IMG/VR virus record: IMGVR_UViG_3300031841_004520
Coordinates: 1 to 64,000 of that record
Reading direction: 5' to 3' (one strand)
Source of the DNA: a virus
DNA: 64,000 nt
Shown: positions 31,069-39,800 of the stretch, piece after piece
Numbering within the stretch: position 1 is the stretch's first letter
How the letters are laid out: every line of letters begins with the position of its first letter
Position numbers and translations under genes: made by a program
Notes under the pieces: model-generated
What the model was told of the DNA's origin: nothing
The model's input: only the letters and a program-made list of their open reading frames with translations
Database searches by the model: none

Positions 31069-31703
31069 TGCAATTTACAGTAAACTTATTGGAGTCAGAC
31101 AACAAGATAACTACAGAGATATTAAAAAGCCTGTTATCAGACACTAAAAATTATATGAGTCAAGTTTCTAAAAAGCTGGAACCTAGCATTAGAGATATAG
31201 TCAAGCAGGCATTTTTGAATAGTCCAGAATACAGATCTCTTTTGTCTGGGCAGTTAAGATATGAGTTTGGATTAGATAATCCTGCAGCTAAAGTCAATCA
31301 AATACTATCAGTTTGGGATAATGTTGTAGTTAGTTTTGATTCTCCAAAAATTAAAGCAAATCAGATACACGGAAAATTAGTTATAGCTATGATTAATAGT
31401 AATTATAGTGATGTTCTTGCGTTAGATGCTAGTAGACAAGAGACAAAAAAGGGACAGTCTTTAGCTTGGTTAGAGTGGTTGTTGCTTATGGGTGACAAAA
31501 CTATTATCAAAGACTATGAGGTATTTTTGGGTTCTGGTCGTAATTCTAGAACCGGCGGTGCTGTTATGAAGAAGGTTGTAGGAGGTAAATGGAAAGTTCC
31601 TAGTGAATTTTCTGGTAGTTCTAAAAATAATTGGGTAACTCGTGTATTAGATAGTGTTGAAACAAAAATAGATGATGCTATTAAAAAAGCGGTTAAATTA
31701 TGA
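31068..31703 (+). CDS. Neck or tail-completion protein
   Basis: 211 residues from GTG 31068 with AAAGGAG 6 to 7 bases upstream; the GTG shares a base with the upstream TAG. Helical N-terminus, then SLAWLEWLLLMGDKTIIKDY, RTGGAVM and WKVPSEFSG, a pattern I associate with neck and tail-completion proteins of long-tailed phages. Sits between the zinc-knuckle neck protein and the tube genes. Confidence 0.6.
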   Translation: MQFTVNLLESDNKITTEILKSLLSDTKNYMSQVSKKLEPSIRDIVKQAFLNSPEYRSLLSGQLRYEFGLDNPAAKVNQILSVWDNVVVSFDSPKIKANQIHGKLVIAMINSNYSDVLALDASRQETKKGQSLAWLEWLLLMGDKTIIKDYEVFLGSGRNSRTGGAVMKKVVGGKWKVPSEFSGSSKNNWVTRVLDSVETKIDDAIKKAVKL

Positions 31704-32650
31704 GTACATTTTACGGCGTAGATAACATAGGAAATAATCTCCTAATCAATCAGCTAGAAACAAACATGAAGTCTTTTCTAGATTGGGGATTTCTGAATAC
31801 TGGAGGTTTTGTAAATATACACAGACCTGTGAAAAATATTCACGAGAATGGTTTATATAAGTTATATACAGTCAAAGATGCTAATTTTAAAGATGGTCGG
31901 GTTTGGCAGCCAGCAAGAAAAGATTGGGTGTATGAAACAGGCTTGGATGTAAATAATCATCAGCCTATTCCTATTAGCGGAATATATATCAATAATACTT
32001 TTTATGACACCACTACCTCAGGAACTTACGCTTATACTATAGATTATAAAAATAGTAGAATTATATTTAATAACAGACAATCTTCCAATCTAAATATAGA
32101 AATGAGTCATTCTTATAGGTGGGTTCAGATATACAACTTCGCAGACGCAAAATGGTGGCAAGAATTACAGTATAATCCAAATAATAATGAAGCTCATCAA
32201 AAAACTAAAGATAAGGGTGATTTTACTATTCCTGCACATCAAAGGGTACAGATGCCAGCTGTAGTCATAGAGACTGTTGCTAGAGGCACATCAGATCCAT
32301 TTCAAATGGGAGATAAATCTCAAAGGATTTCTCAAGACTTTTTGTTCCATATTATAGCTAATAATTATACGGATAGAAACAATATTATCGATATCCTAAG
32401 ATTGCAAGAAGATAAAGTACTATCTTTTTACGATATGGATAAAGTGGTTAAAGATGGCAAATACTGGTTAAATTTTGATGGAACTCTTAATCCCAATAGA
32501 CTTCAATATGATGTTTTATGTAAGCTTTCTAGCACATATCATTGGAATACATGTAGATTAAAAAATATGGTTATTTCGGAAGTGGAGTCGTTTAATGCTG
32601 ATCTTTTCGAGGCAAATATCAGAGTAACTGCTGAAATTATAATAGTTTAA
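31700..32650 (+). CDS. Neck or tail-terminator candidate
   Basis: 316 residues, mixed alpha/beta, no recognised motif. Aromatic-rich middle (HSYRWVQIYNFADAKWWQEL) and a C-terminal beta region. Position immediately before the two tube proteins is that of the tail terminator or a second neck protein. Overlaps the upstream gene (ATGA). The 60 bases after it contain TATAAT at 32662-32667 but no good -35. Confidence 0.5.
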   Translation: MSTFYGVDNIGNNLLINQLETNMKSFLDWGFLNTGGFVNIHRPVKNIHENGLYKLYTVKDANFKDGRVWQPARKDWVYETGLDVNNHQPIPISGIYINNTFYDTTTSGTYAYTIDYKNSRIIFNNRQSSNLNIEMSHSYRWVQIYNFADAKWWQELQYNPNNNEAHQKTKDKGDFTIPAHQRVQMPAVVIETVARGTSDPFQMGDKSQRISQDFLFHIIANNYTDRNNIIDILRLQEDKVLSFYDMDKVVKDGKYWLNFDGTLNPNRLQYDVLCKLSSTYHWNTCRLKNMVISEVESFNADLFEANIRVTAEIIIV

Positions 32651-32710
32651 AAAAAATGGTGTATAATAATTCAAGTCTACCGTCTAACAACAGAATAATC
32701 GGAGAATATT

Positions 32711-33658
32711 ATGGCAAATAAAAGAGTGTTTTACGCTTCTCAAGGCGTGGCCGTTGCTCAGTCTGGGGTTAGTAGCCCTACAACGGTTACTGGTGCCCAA
32801 AGCGTAACAATGAATACAAATTTTAATCTAGAACAGGTTTTCCAGCTGGGCCAACTGGCAGTTTATGACAATGTTGTTGGCGATCCTAGTGTAGAAGTCT
32901 CTATTAGTAAGTCTCTGGATGGACAGCCTACTATCTATAACTTAGCTTGTGGTAGCGGCAGCCTTTTAGAGACAGCTTCTACTGTTAGCAAGGTGGAGTT
33001 TTGTGTTGGGTCTGATACGGTAAATAAGGTTGGTGATAACGCTACTAGTATTCCTAAAATTACTTGTGACCCTATATATCTACAAAGTTTGAGTTACAAT
33101 TTTGCTGTTGATGGAGACTTTACAGAAGAAGTAACATTTGTTGGATTGAGTAAAGTTATTGGAACTGGTCTTGTTACAACTCCTGGTGACGGAAACGCTA
33201 CCAGACAAACAGTTCTTAGAAGACAGAACTTTGATCAACTCAGTTCTAGTCTTCCAAGTCAGGTAGATGGAAAAAATATTCAAAGCATTAGCCTTAGTGC
33301 TGACCTTGGTCGTGAATCTATGTACAAAATGGGTAGATTCAAAGAATTCCATAGATATGTTAACTTCCCGCTTGAAATTTCAATGGACATTGAAGTTATT
33401 GCAGATAGCCTTGATGACGTTGCTGTTGATATTCCTGATGCAAGTTGCTCAGGTCTTAACCTTCCAAAACAAGATTGTGTTTTGCAATTTTGCGACTCTG
33501 AAGGAAGCGGAAGCTACACATTCACTTTGGGTGATGCTACTTTAACTAGTGTTGCATTTGGTGGTGGCGATACTGGTGGTGGAAATGCCAATCTGACATT
33601 TTCATACGTTGTATACAATAGCTTTACAATTGCTAGTGCTGCTTCTCATGCTGGCTAG
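32711..33658 (+). CDS. Major tail tube protein
   Basis: 315 residues, strong CGGAGA ribosome binding site. Starts NKRVFYASQGVAV and ends with a beta sandwich containing FGGGDTGGGNANLTFSYVVY. Composition and codon use resemble a highly expressed structural protein. A paralogue follows directly, and the tape measure lies downstream, as expected for the tail tube. C-terminal residues about 245-315 probably form a surface domain. Confidence 0.7.
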   Translation: MANKRVFYASQGVAVAQSGVSSPTTVTGAQSVTMNTNFNLEQVFQLGQLAVYDNVVGDPSVEVSISKSLDGQPTIYNLACGSGSLLETASTVSKVEFCVGSDTVNKVGDNATSIPKITCDPIYLQSLSYNFAVDGDFTEEVTFVGLSKVIGTGLVTTPGDGNATRQTVLRRQNFDQLSSSLPSQVDGKNIQSISLSADLGRESMYKMGRFKEFHRYVNFPLEISMDIEVIADSLDDVAVDIPDASCSGLNLPKQDCVLQFCDSEGSGSYTFTLGDATLTSVAFGGGDTGGGNANLTFSYVVYNSFTIASAASHAG

Positions 33659-33685
33659 TGTTTAAATAATTAATAGGATTTTTTG

Positions 33686-34645
33686 ATGGGAAACAAAAGA
33701 GTGTTTTATGCCTGTCAGGGGCTAATGCTTGATGGCAAGCCCCTGTATGGCGTACAAAACGTTTCTGTAAGAACAGAACAAAATACTAACGTTGTAGAAA
33801 ACTGGGGCTCTTTGCATATCAGTGGGGTGGCTGTTGACACACCTCGTTCTACCGTTACTATTAGCAGAATCATAGCATCACCTGCTACCGGCGTACCACA
33901 AGGTTCTGGTATATATGGATCTATTGTAAGTGGAGACTTATCTGCAGTAGCCACGAATCACAGTAGTCAATTGTGTTTATTTGTTACAAATGACACAGAT
34001 CCAGGAGTGAGCGATGAATCTACCTCTGTAAGAAACGTATCTTTTAAGGATTGTAGTATAAATAGCCTGTCTTACAGTATTAATGTAGACGGATATTTGA
34101 CAGAGAATACTGAAATAATAGCTTATAACAAAGTACATAATGGTAGTGGATGTCCAATAGGCAGTATGGATTTCAAAAAAAATCAGGCGCACCCAATACA
34201 GAGGCAGGATATAAACTCTTTTGATTTTTCAAATAAAGTTACTTCTTCTGGAGCTATACAAAACATAAGTATTTCTATTCCATTTAACATACAAACCGTT
34301 GATGAGTTTGGTACTGCAATGAGTAGGCACTCTAAGGGTTATCGCTTCCCTACTCTCCCTATAGCCTCCACTCTCTCTGTTTCTGTAATATATCAGAACA
34401 CCGACAGATTTGATAATTATATGTTTGCAGAACCAACTGGTACCACTAGCTGTGATTATATACCGCCAGACTTTCCTCAAGTTACTGGTCTTAGTTTTTC
34501 TGCTTGTGGTGGCTTTGGTGTTAGTTTAGGCAATTGTGTATTGCAAAGTATAGATTATGAGGGTGGTGATGTTGGTGGCGGAAATGCAACACTAACATAT
34601 GATTTTGTGTGCTATAATTCAGGAAGTATACATGGACAAGAATAG
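33686..34645 (+). CDS. Second tail tube-like protein (paralogue)
   Basis: 319 residues from ATG 33686. It shares the N-terminus (NKRVFYACQG) and the C-terminal YEGGDVGGGNATLTYDFVCY with the preceding gene but has diverged in between. It may be a minor tube ring at one end of the tail or a mixed tube component. AGGA lies about 8 bases upstream. Overlaps the next gene by 14 bases. Confidence 0.65.
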   Translation: MGNKRVFYACQGLMLDGKPLYGVQNVSVRTEQNTNVVENWGSLHISGVAVDTPRSTVTISRIIASPATGVPQGSGIYGSIVSGDLSAVATNHSSQLCLFVTNDTDPGVSDESTSVRNVSFKDCSINSLSYSINVDGYLTENTEIIAYNKVHNGSGCPIGSMDFKKNQAHPIQRQDINSFDFSNKVTSSGAIQNISISIPFNIQTVDEFGTAMSRHSKGYRFPTLPIASTLSVSVIYQNTDRFDNYMFAEPTGTTSCDYIPPDFPQVTGLSFSACGGFGVSLGNCVLQSIDYEGGDVGGGNATLTYDFVCYNSGSIHGQE

Positions 34646-35645
34646 AATTCTGTCAAGATTGCTCAAAGGCTATTATTTTGTTAAGGTGAAAAATTTTAAA
34701 CTCAAAGTTAAGCCCCCAACAGTATATGTAGAAAATAAGGCAGCGCTATACCACGATAAAATTCTAGAAGATCTAAAATTTGATGATAGTCAAGATTGGT
34801 TAGATGAAGACAAAAGGATGTTTATTTTAACTATAAATAAAATATGGGACAATAGTCAACAAAAAGAACTTGACACACTACTTGATGACATAATCATATT
34901 GAAGAAAGAGCTATTTAAAAACTTTAATTTGGTTGATACTAGAAAATTAATTAAAGAAAAAATCAAAGATAACGAGTCTAGAATAAACGTATTGCACAAT
35001 ACAAGATATACATACTTTGATCACACAAAGCAATCATATGCAAATGTGTTAAAAAATCATTATATTATTAAAAATACGGTGTATTTAAAAGACAGATTGT
35101 TTTTTAAGATTCAGAAAGAACAACATTTGTATTATCTACAAAGACTTTCTAACCTTATAACAGAATTAAATATTCAGGACATTAGAAGTATAATACATTG
35201 TGATTCTTGGAAAAGTTTATGGGAAAGTGCTAAAACAGGCGTTTTCGACAAACCTATAAAAGACTGTAATGTTGAACAAAGGATGGCTATTACAGCTAGT
35301 ATGATGTTGGATAATATTAGACAGCATCCTGATTGTCCAAGTGAAGAAATCCTGAAAGATTCCGATGCGTTAGATGGTTGGGTATTATTCCAAAACGATA
35401 AATTCGAAAAACAACAAAAGAAGCAAGCAATAGAAACTAATATAAAAGACAAAAATGCTGGAGAGGTTTTCGTTATGGCTAGTAGTCCAGAGGAGATAAA
35501 ATCTATAATGGAATTAAATGACCCATTAACTAAGTCTCAAATAAGAAGATCGATAGACCATGCAGCAAAGACAGAAGGTCCGACTAAATGGCAGGATATT
35601 CCTGGAATGAAAGAAGCCATAATAAGAGAGAATAAAAATGAATAA
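34632..35645 (+). CDS. Protein in tail-assembly chaperone position
   Basis: 337 residues from ATG 34632. Highly charged and helical, rich in Lys, Asp and Ile, with no known motif. The middle has SWKSLWESAKTGVFDKPIKD, the end LTKSQIRRSIDHAAKTEGPT. Its place between the tube and tape measure genes, with 8-base overlaps downstream, is where tail assembly chaperones lie. No convincing slippery site was found, so separate translation is assumed. Confidence 0.5.
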   Translation: MDKNRILSRLLKGYYFVKVKNFKLKVKPPTVYVENKAALYHDKILEDLKFDDSQDWLDEDKRMFILTINKIWDNSQQKELDTLLDDIIILKKELFKNFNLVDTRKLIKEKIKDNESRINVLHNTRYTYFDHTKQSYANVLKNHYIIKNTVYLKDRLFFKIQKEQHLYYLQRLSNLITELNIQDIRSIIHCDSWKSLWESAKTGVFDKPIKDCNVEQRMAITASMMLDNIRQHPDCPSEEILKDSDALDGWVLFQNDKFEKQQKKQAIETNIKDKNAGEVFVMASSPEEIKSIMELNDPLTKSQIRRSIDHAAKTEGPTKWQDIPGMKEAIIRENKNE

Positions 35646-35946
35646 AAAATATCAGAGAGAATTGCTACGCAAAGCAGAAACTAGATTTAAGACTATCATG
35701 ATAGGCTCAATAGCTAGAGTAGAAGAATATTTTGGTTATTTGTGGGCACACGGCAAAGACAATCCCACAGAAAGAGAAGAAGAGTTTAGGGTCTTGTGGG
35801 ATGAACTAAGGAATGAAATTCTTAACCATGGTAATTATAACATTAGAAAAGGATTGGATGATATATACGAGACATTTGAACAAGGTGAGAGTAAGTACGA
35901 ATATAATTTTATTATGAAAGACAAAAGGAGCAATCAAGATGGATGA
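35638..35946 (+). CDS. Small helical protein in chaperone position
   Basis: 102 residues, helical, strongly charged; GYLWAHGKDNPTEREEEFRV and LWDELRNEILNHG in the middle. Overlaps both neighbours by 8 bases. The T4-like tail region encodes small proteins of this type, but I cannot match it. A tail assembly chaperone role is inferred from position only. Confidence 0.55.
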   Translation: MNKKYQRELLRKAETRFKTIMIGSIARVEEYFGYLWAHGKDNPTEREEEFRVLWDELRNEILNHGNYNIRKGLDDIYETFEQGESKYEYNFIMKDKRSNQDG

Positions 35947-36811
35947 AAATGATTTTAAGATAACTAAAGGCAAGGAAGAGATTGAATTAACGGTCAAATC
36001 GCCTTCACCTAAAAATCAAAGAGAAAGCCAAAAAATTTATAATAGAGCTTTTTCTGATGCTTTAAACTCTGGCTCTATAGTTAGAGCTAGGTTAGACGAC
36101 GTAATGAAAGAGCAAAAGTTATGGGATGATAAGAAAGAACAAGAGTATCAAGATATACAAAAGGGTGTTCTAGAAAATGAAAGAATACTGGCAAAAGGTG
36201 GGATTTCTTTGCAAAAAGCTAGAGAATGCGCACTTAAGATGCAGAAATTAAGAGAAGATTTAAAAAATTTAATATCTGAAAGGACAACGCTAGACTCACA
36301 TACTGCAGAAGGTCAGGCTGATAACGCTAAATTTAATTTCTTAGTATCTTGTTGTGTGGTGTATAAAGATACTAATAAGCCTTATTTTGAAGGATATGAG
36401 GATTACAATAAAAGGGCTATTGAACCAGCAGGTATTATTGGTGCTCAAAAGTTAGCCAATATGCTTTATGGTTTAGATGATGATTTTGAGAAAAATTTAC
36501 CAGAAAATCAATTTTTACATAAATATAAGTTTGTAGATGAAAACCTCCGACCTATCAATAGTGACGGTAAGCTTGTTGATAATGAAGGTAGACTTATTGA
36601 TGAGTATGGTAGATTCATTGATGATAAGGGTAATCGTGTAGATATTGAGGGCAATCCATTAGATGATGACGAAAATTATAAATTTGAGTTCTCTCCATTT
36701 TTAGACGATAGTGGAAAACCCATTATAGAAGATGAAGACAAAGATGAAGAAAAACCTAAACCTAAACCGAAGACTAGAGCAAAAGCAAAAAAAGATATTG
36801 AGTCTTCATAG
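35939..36811 (+). CDS. Chaperone-position protein with seven-residue repeats
   Basis: 290 residues. Residues 1-195 are helical and charged. At about 204-240 there are five tandem seven-residue units of the form D-x-x-G-(K/R/N)-(L/F/V)-(I/V): SDGKLVD, NEGRLID, EYGRFID, DKGNRVD, IEGNPLD. The tail is acidic, then Lys/Pro rich (KPKPKPKTRAKAKK). The repeats could form a short beta-solenoid or bind divalent ions. This last gene before the tape measure is followed by a terminator-like hairpin. Confidence 0.6.
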   Translation: MDENDFKITKGKEEIELTVKSPSPKNQRESQKIYNRAFSDALNSGSIVRARLDDVMKEQKLWDDKKEQEYQDIQKGVLENERILAKGGISLQKARECALKMQKLREDLKNLISERTTLDSHTAEGQADNAKFNFLVSCCVVYKDTNKPYFEGYEDYNKRAIEPAGIIGAQKLANMLYGLDDDFEKNLPENQFLHKYKFVDENLRPINSDGKLVDNEGRLIDEYGRFIDDKGNRVDIEGNPLDDDENYKFEFSPFLDDSGKPIIEDEDKDEEKPKPKPKTRAKAKKDIESS

Positions 36812-36839
36812 TCAATTTTTATCTATTCATAACTTTAAC

Positions 36840-36875
36840 ATAGCCCTTTGTGTAATATCATTGGGCTATTTTTTT
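36840..36875 (+). terminator. Terminator or attenuator before the tape measure gene
   Basis: ATAGCCC (36840-36846) pairs with GGGCTAT (36863-36869), loop 16 bases, then a T-run. The tape measure ribosome binding site GGAG follows directly. Because the gene behind it lacks a visible promoter, partial read-through is likely, which would lower tape measure levels compared with tube protein. Confidence 0.75.
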
Positions 36876-36887
36876 GGAGTTTAAAAT

Positions 36888-39800
36888 ATGGCACAGCCTT
36901 TTAATCTTACAGCACAGCTTAACTTGCAAGGCCCTTCTAATGTAAAAAAAGTAGTTGCAGATATTAGAAGACAGCTTGGAACCATTAAAGCAAATGTAGA
37001 CCTTAACATTAAAGGGACTACAGCCAAGAATATTGCTGGAATTAATAAACAGCTGAACTCTTTAGCTGCTGCCGCTAAAAATGCTCAGGGTAATGTTACC
37101 ACTCTAGGTGCTGCTCTGAAAAGTTTAAATAGCGGATTTAATAGTGCTAATTCTACAGCTAAAACTTTTAATAAGACAGCAGCATCTACAGGCAAAAATA
37201 TACAAAATAGTGCTCAAAGTGTTCAACAAGCTACTACTGCTGTAGAAGAGTTTGGTAAACAATCCGCATTGGCCGTTAAGCGTTTTGCTGCTTTTAGTGT
37301 TGTTACTTCTGTGATAAATAGATTTAGTAGTGCTGTTAGTGATAGTTTTAAAACCTTTATTGCTTTTGATAGACAGCTAGTAAGAGTTGCTCAAGTTACT
37401 GGTGGTACTGCTGCGGACATAAAAGCATTGTCAAACGAGATAGGAAGTTTAGCCGCTAAGTTTGGTGTTGCTTCTACTGATTTGGCTGAAGTTTCTGTTA
37501 CTTTAGCACAAGCAGGTTTAAGTGCAAATCAGGCGAAGGTTGCTTTAGAAGCATTGGCCAAAACATCATTAGCTGCTACATTTACTAATATTAACAATAC
37601 AACAGAGGGCAGTATTGCTCTTATGCGTCAGTTCAAAGTTAGTGTGCAAGACCTAGAGAGTGCTCTTGGATCTATTAATGCTGTTGCTGGTGAATTTGCT
37701 GTGGAATCTAGTGATATCATTACTGCAATTTCTAGAGCTGGTGGTGTGTTTGCTGCTGCTAGTAAGGGAGTGAGTACTGGTACAGAAGCCTTGCAAGAAT
37801 TTGTTGCTGTTTTTACTAGTGTAAGATCTACTAGTCGTGAAAGCGCAGAAACTATTGCTACTGGTTTGCGAACTATTTTTACTAGAATTCAACGTGGCAG
37901 CACAATAAAGTTCTTAAAAGAGTTCGGTGTGGAGCTGCAAGATGTAGAGGGTAAGTTTGTTGGTCCATTTGAAGCCGTTAGAAGACTTAGCGATGCGTTG
38001 CAGGGACTTGATCCTAGAGATGTTCGGTTTACAAAAATTGTAGAAGAACTTGGTGGCTTTAGACAAATTGGTAAAGTTATCCCTTTAATTCAAGAGTTTG
38101 CAACTGCACAAGAAGCATTAGCAGTCGCACAAAGAGGTTCAGGATCATTAACCAAAGATGCTGTAACAGCACAGGCAGCTCTTGCAGTACAATTTCAAAA
38201 AACTCGTGAAGAATTCAACAATCTAATTAGAGATATTGGACAGAGTGCTACTTTTCAAACCATTACTAAACTTGTACTGGGATTAGCTAATTCCTTTATT
38301 AGTGTAGCTGGAGCTTTAAAGCCAATACTACCTTTGATTACTGCACTTACTGCAGCAAAAGGCTTTAAGTTTATTACTGAATTTATGAGTGGGTTTAAGG
38401 GAGGTCTTGGGGGTGGTGGCGGACTAGCTGGTGCTCTTGGTGGTGGTGGAGGTGCTCCATCTGGTGGCGGTGGCGGTGGCGCTGGTGGTGCAGTACAGGC
38501 AAACACTACAGCTTTAACCTCAAGCACTTCAGCAATACAGCAATTAACTACAGCTATAAATAATTTGGTTGGCGGTACTAAAACACAGCCTTTAGGAGCA
38601 TTGCAAGGAATAAAATTTGCTAGAGGTGGAGATGTTCCTGGCACAGGCAATAGAGATACTGTTCCGGCAATGTTACAGCCAGGAGAGTTTGTAATTCGTA
38701 AAAGTGCTGTAGACGCATTCGGTAGAGATAATCTTGCTAGGATTAATAAGTATAACAATGGAGGACCTGCTAAAAGGGCCGGTATTTCAGAAGTCAAAAG
38801 AATTACTAAAGTTTTAGATGGAGACACCTTCGATGCTGAAGTTGTACCAACTCGTGAGTCTTTTACCGCTAGATTTAGACCAGAGGGATATGATGCTTAT
38901 GAAACTAGTGGTATCAGTAGGGTCGCACAAGATAGGCTAGAAAGACTAAGAGAGCTTAATAGAAATAATGCACAAATAAGTGCAGCGTTACGAAATCCCA
39001 AAATCAGTGGCACTGACCCAGGTATTGAAATACCAGAAAATACCTTAATAGAACAGAATAGAACCGCTTTGGATGCAGCAAAGAGTGGGACAAAACAGTA
39101 CGCTGCATATCTTGAGAAGAACAAAGATATTCTTGCAGATCAGATACTTAGAGAAGATGGTGGTTTTGGTAGATATCTTATTGATCATGGCGGTGTTCCT
39201 ATTGGGCCAAGAAATGTAACTGGTAGATTTAGTAAGTTTGCTACTGGCGGAGCAGTTTCAGATACTGTTCCTGCTATGCTTACTCCCGGCGAGTATGTAA
39301 TAAACAAGAAGTCTGCCCAAGCATTTGGTTATGGTAATCTCAAGAAGATTAATGGTTATGCTCAGGGTGGTGTTGTTAAAAATGGAGTTCAGCATTTTAG
39401 TAATGGAGGTATGGCTGATAGACTTAGTGAAGCATTTTCTGATCAAAATATAGCCAAACAGCTTAAAGCTACCTCTATACAAGTAAGAAGATTTGGTTTA
39501 ACTTTACAAAGAGGAGCATCTAAAGCTAGTAAAAAAGTATCTGATAACTTTAGGGTTGCTAGTATACAAACTCAAAGATTCGGTCTTCGCATTGATGAAG
39601 CAAGTAAGTTTACAGGGAGTTTTGTTGGTACTTTTAGTGCTGGTCTTGCTGCTTTGACTCCGCAAATAGATAGCATGGTAGCTAGTTTTGATCAGCTAAA
39701 CGGTACAACCTTAGCAACTAGCGAAGAGTTTATGGGCTTTCGAAAAGGCTTGGAAGGAGCTACATCAAAAGGTTTAAGTGCTTCTATTGCAGCCCAGCAA

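Noticed and set aside
32662-32667. TATAAT before the tail tube gene as a sigma70 promoter
   Set aside because: No acceptable -35 box at 16 to 18 bases. It could still be a promoter for the phage sigma factor, but one TATA-like box in AT-rich DNA is not enough.
32711-34645. Sheath plus tube pair of a contractile tail
   Set aside because: Both proteins are about equal in size and share N- and C-terminal signatures, so they are paralogues. Neither has the length or C-terminal pattern of a sheath.
34632-36811. Programmed frameshift between tail assembly chaperone genes
   Set aside because: The overlaps are short start/stop overlaps (8 bases), and no clear heptameric slippery sequence followed by a structure was found.
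38255-38827. Long minus-strand frame inside the tape measure gene
   Set aside because: Its Pro-rich translation is the mirror of the Gly-rich hinge, and it has no ribosome binding site. It is a shadow frame.
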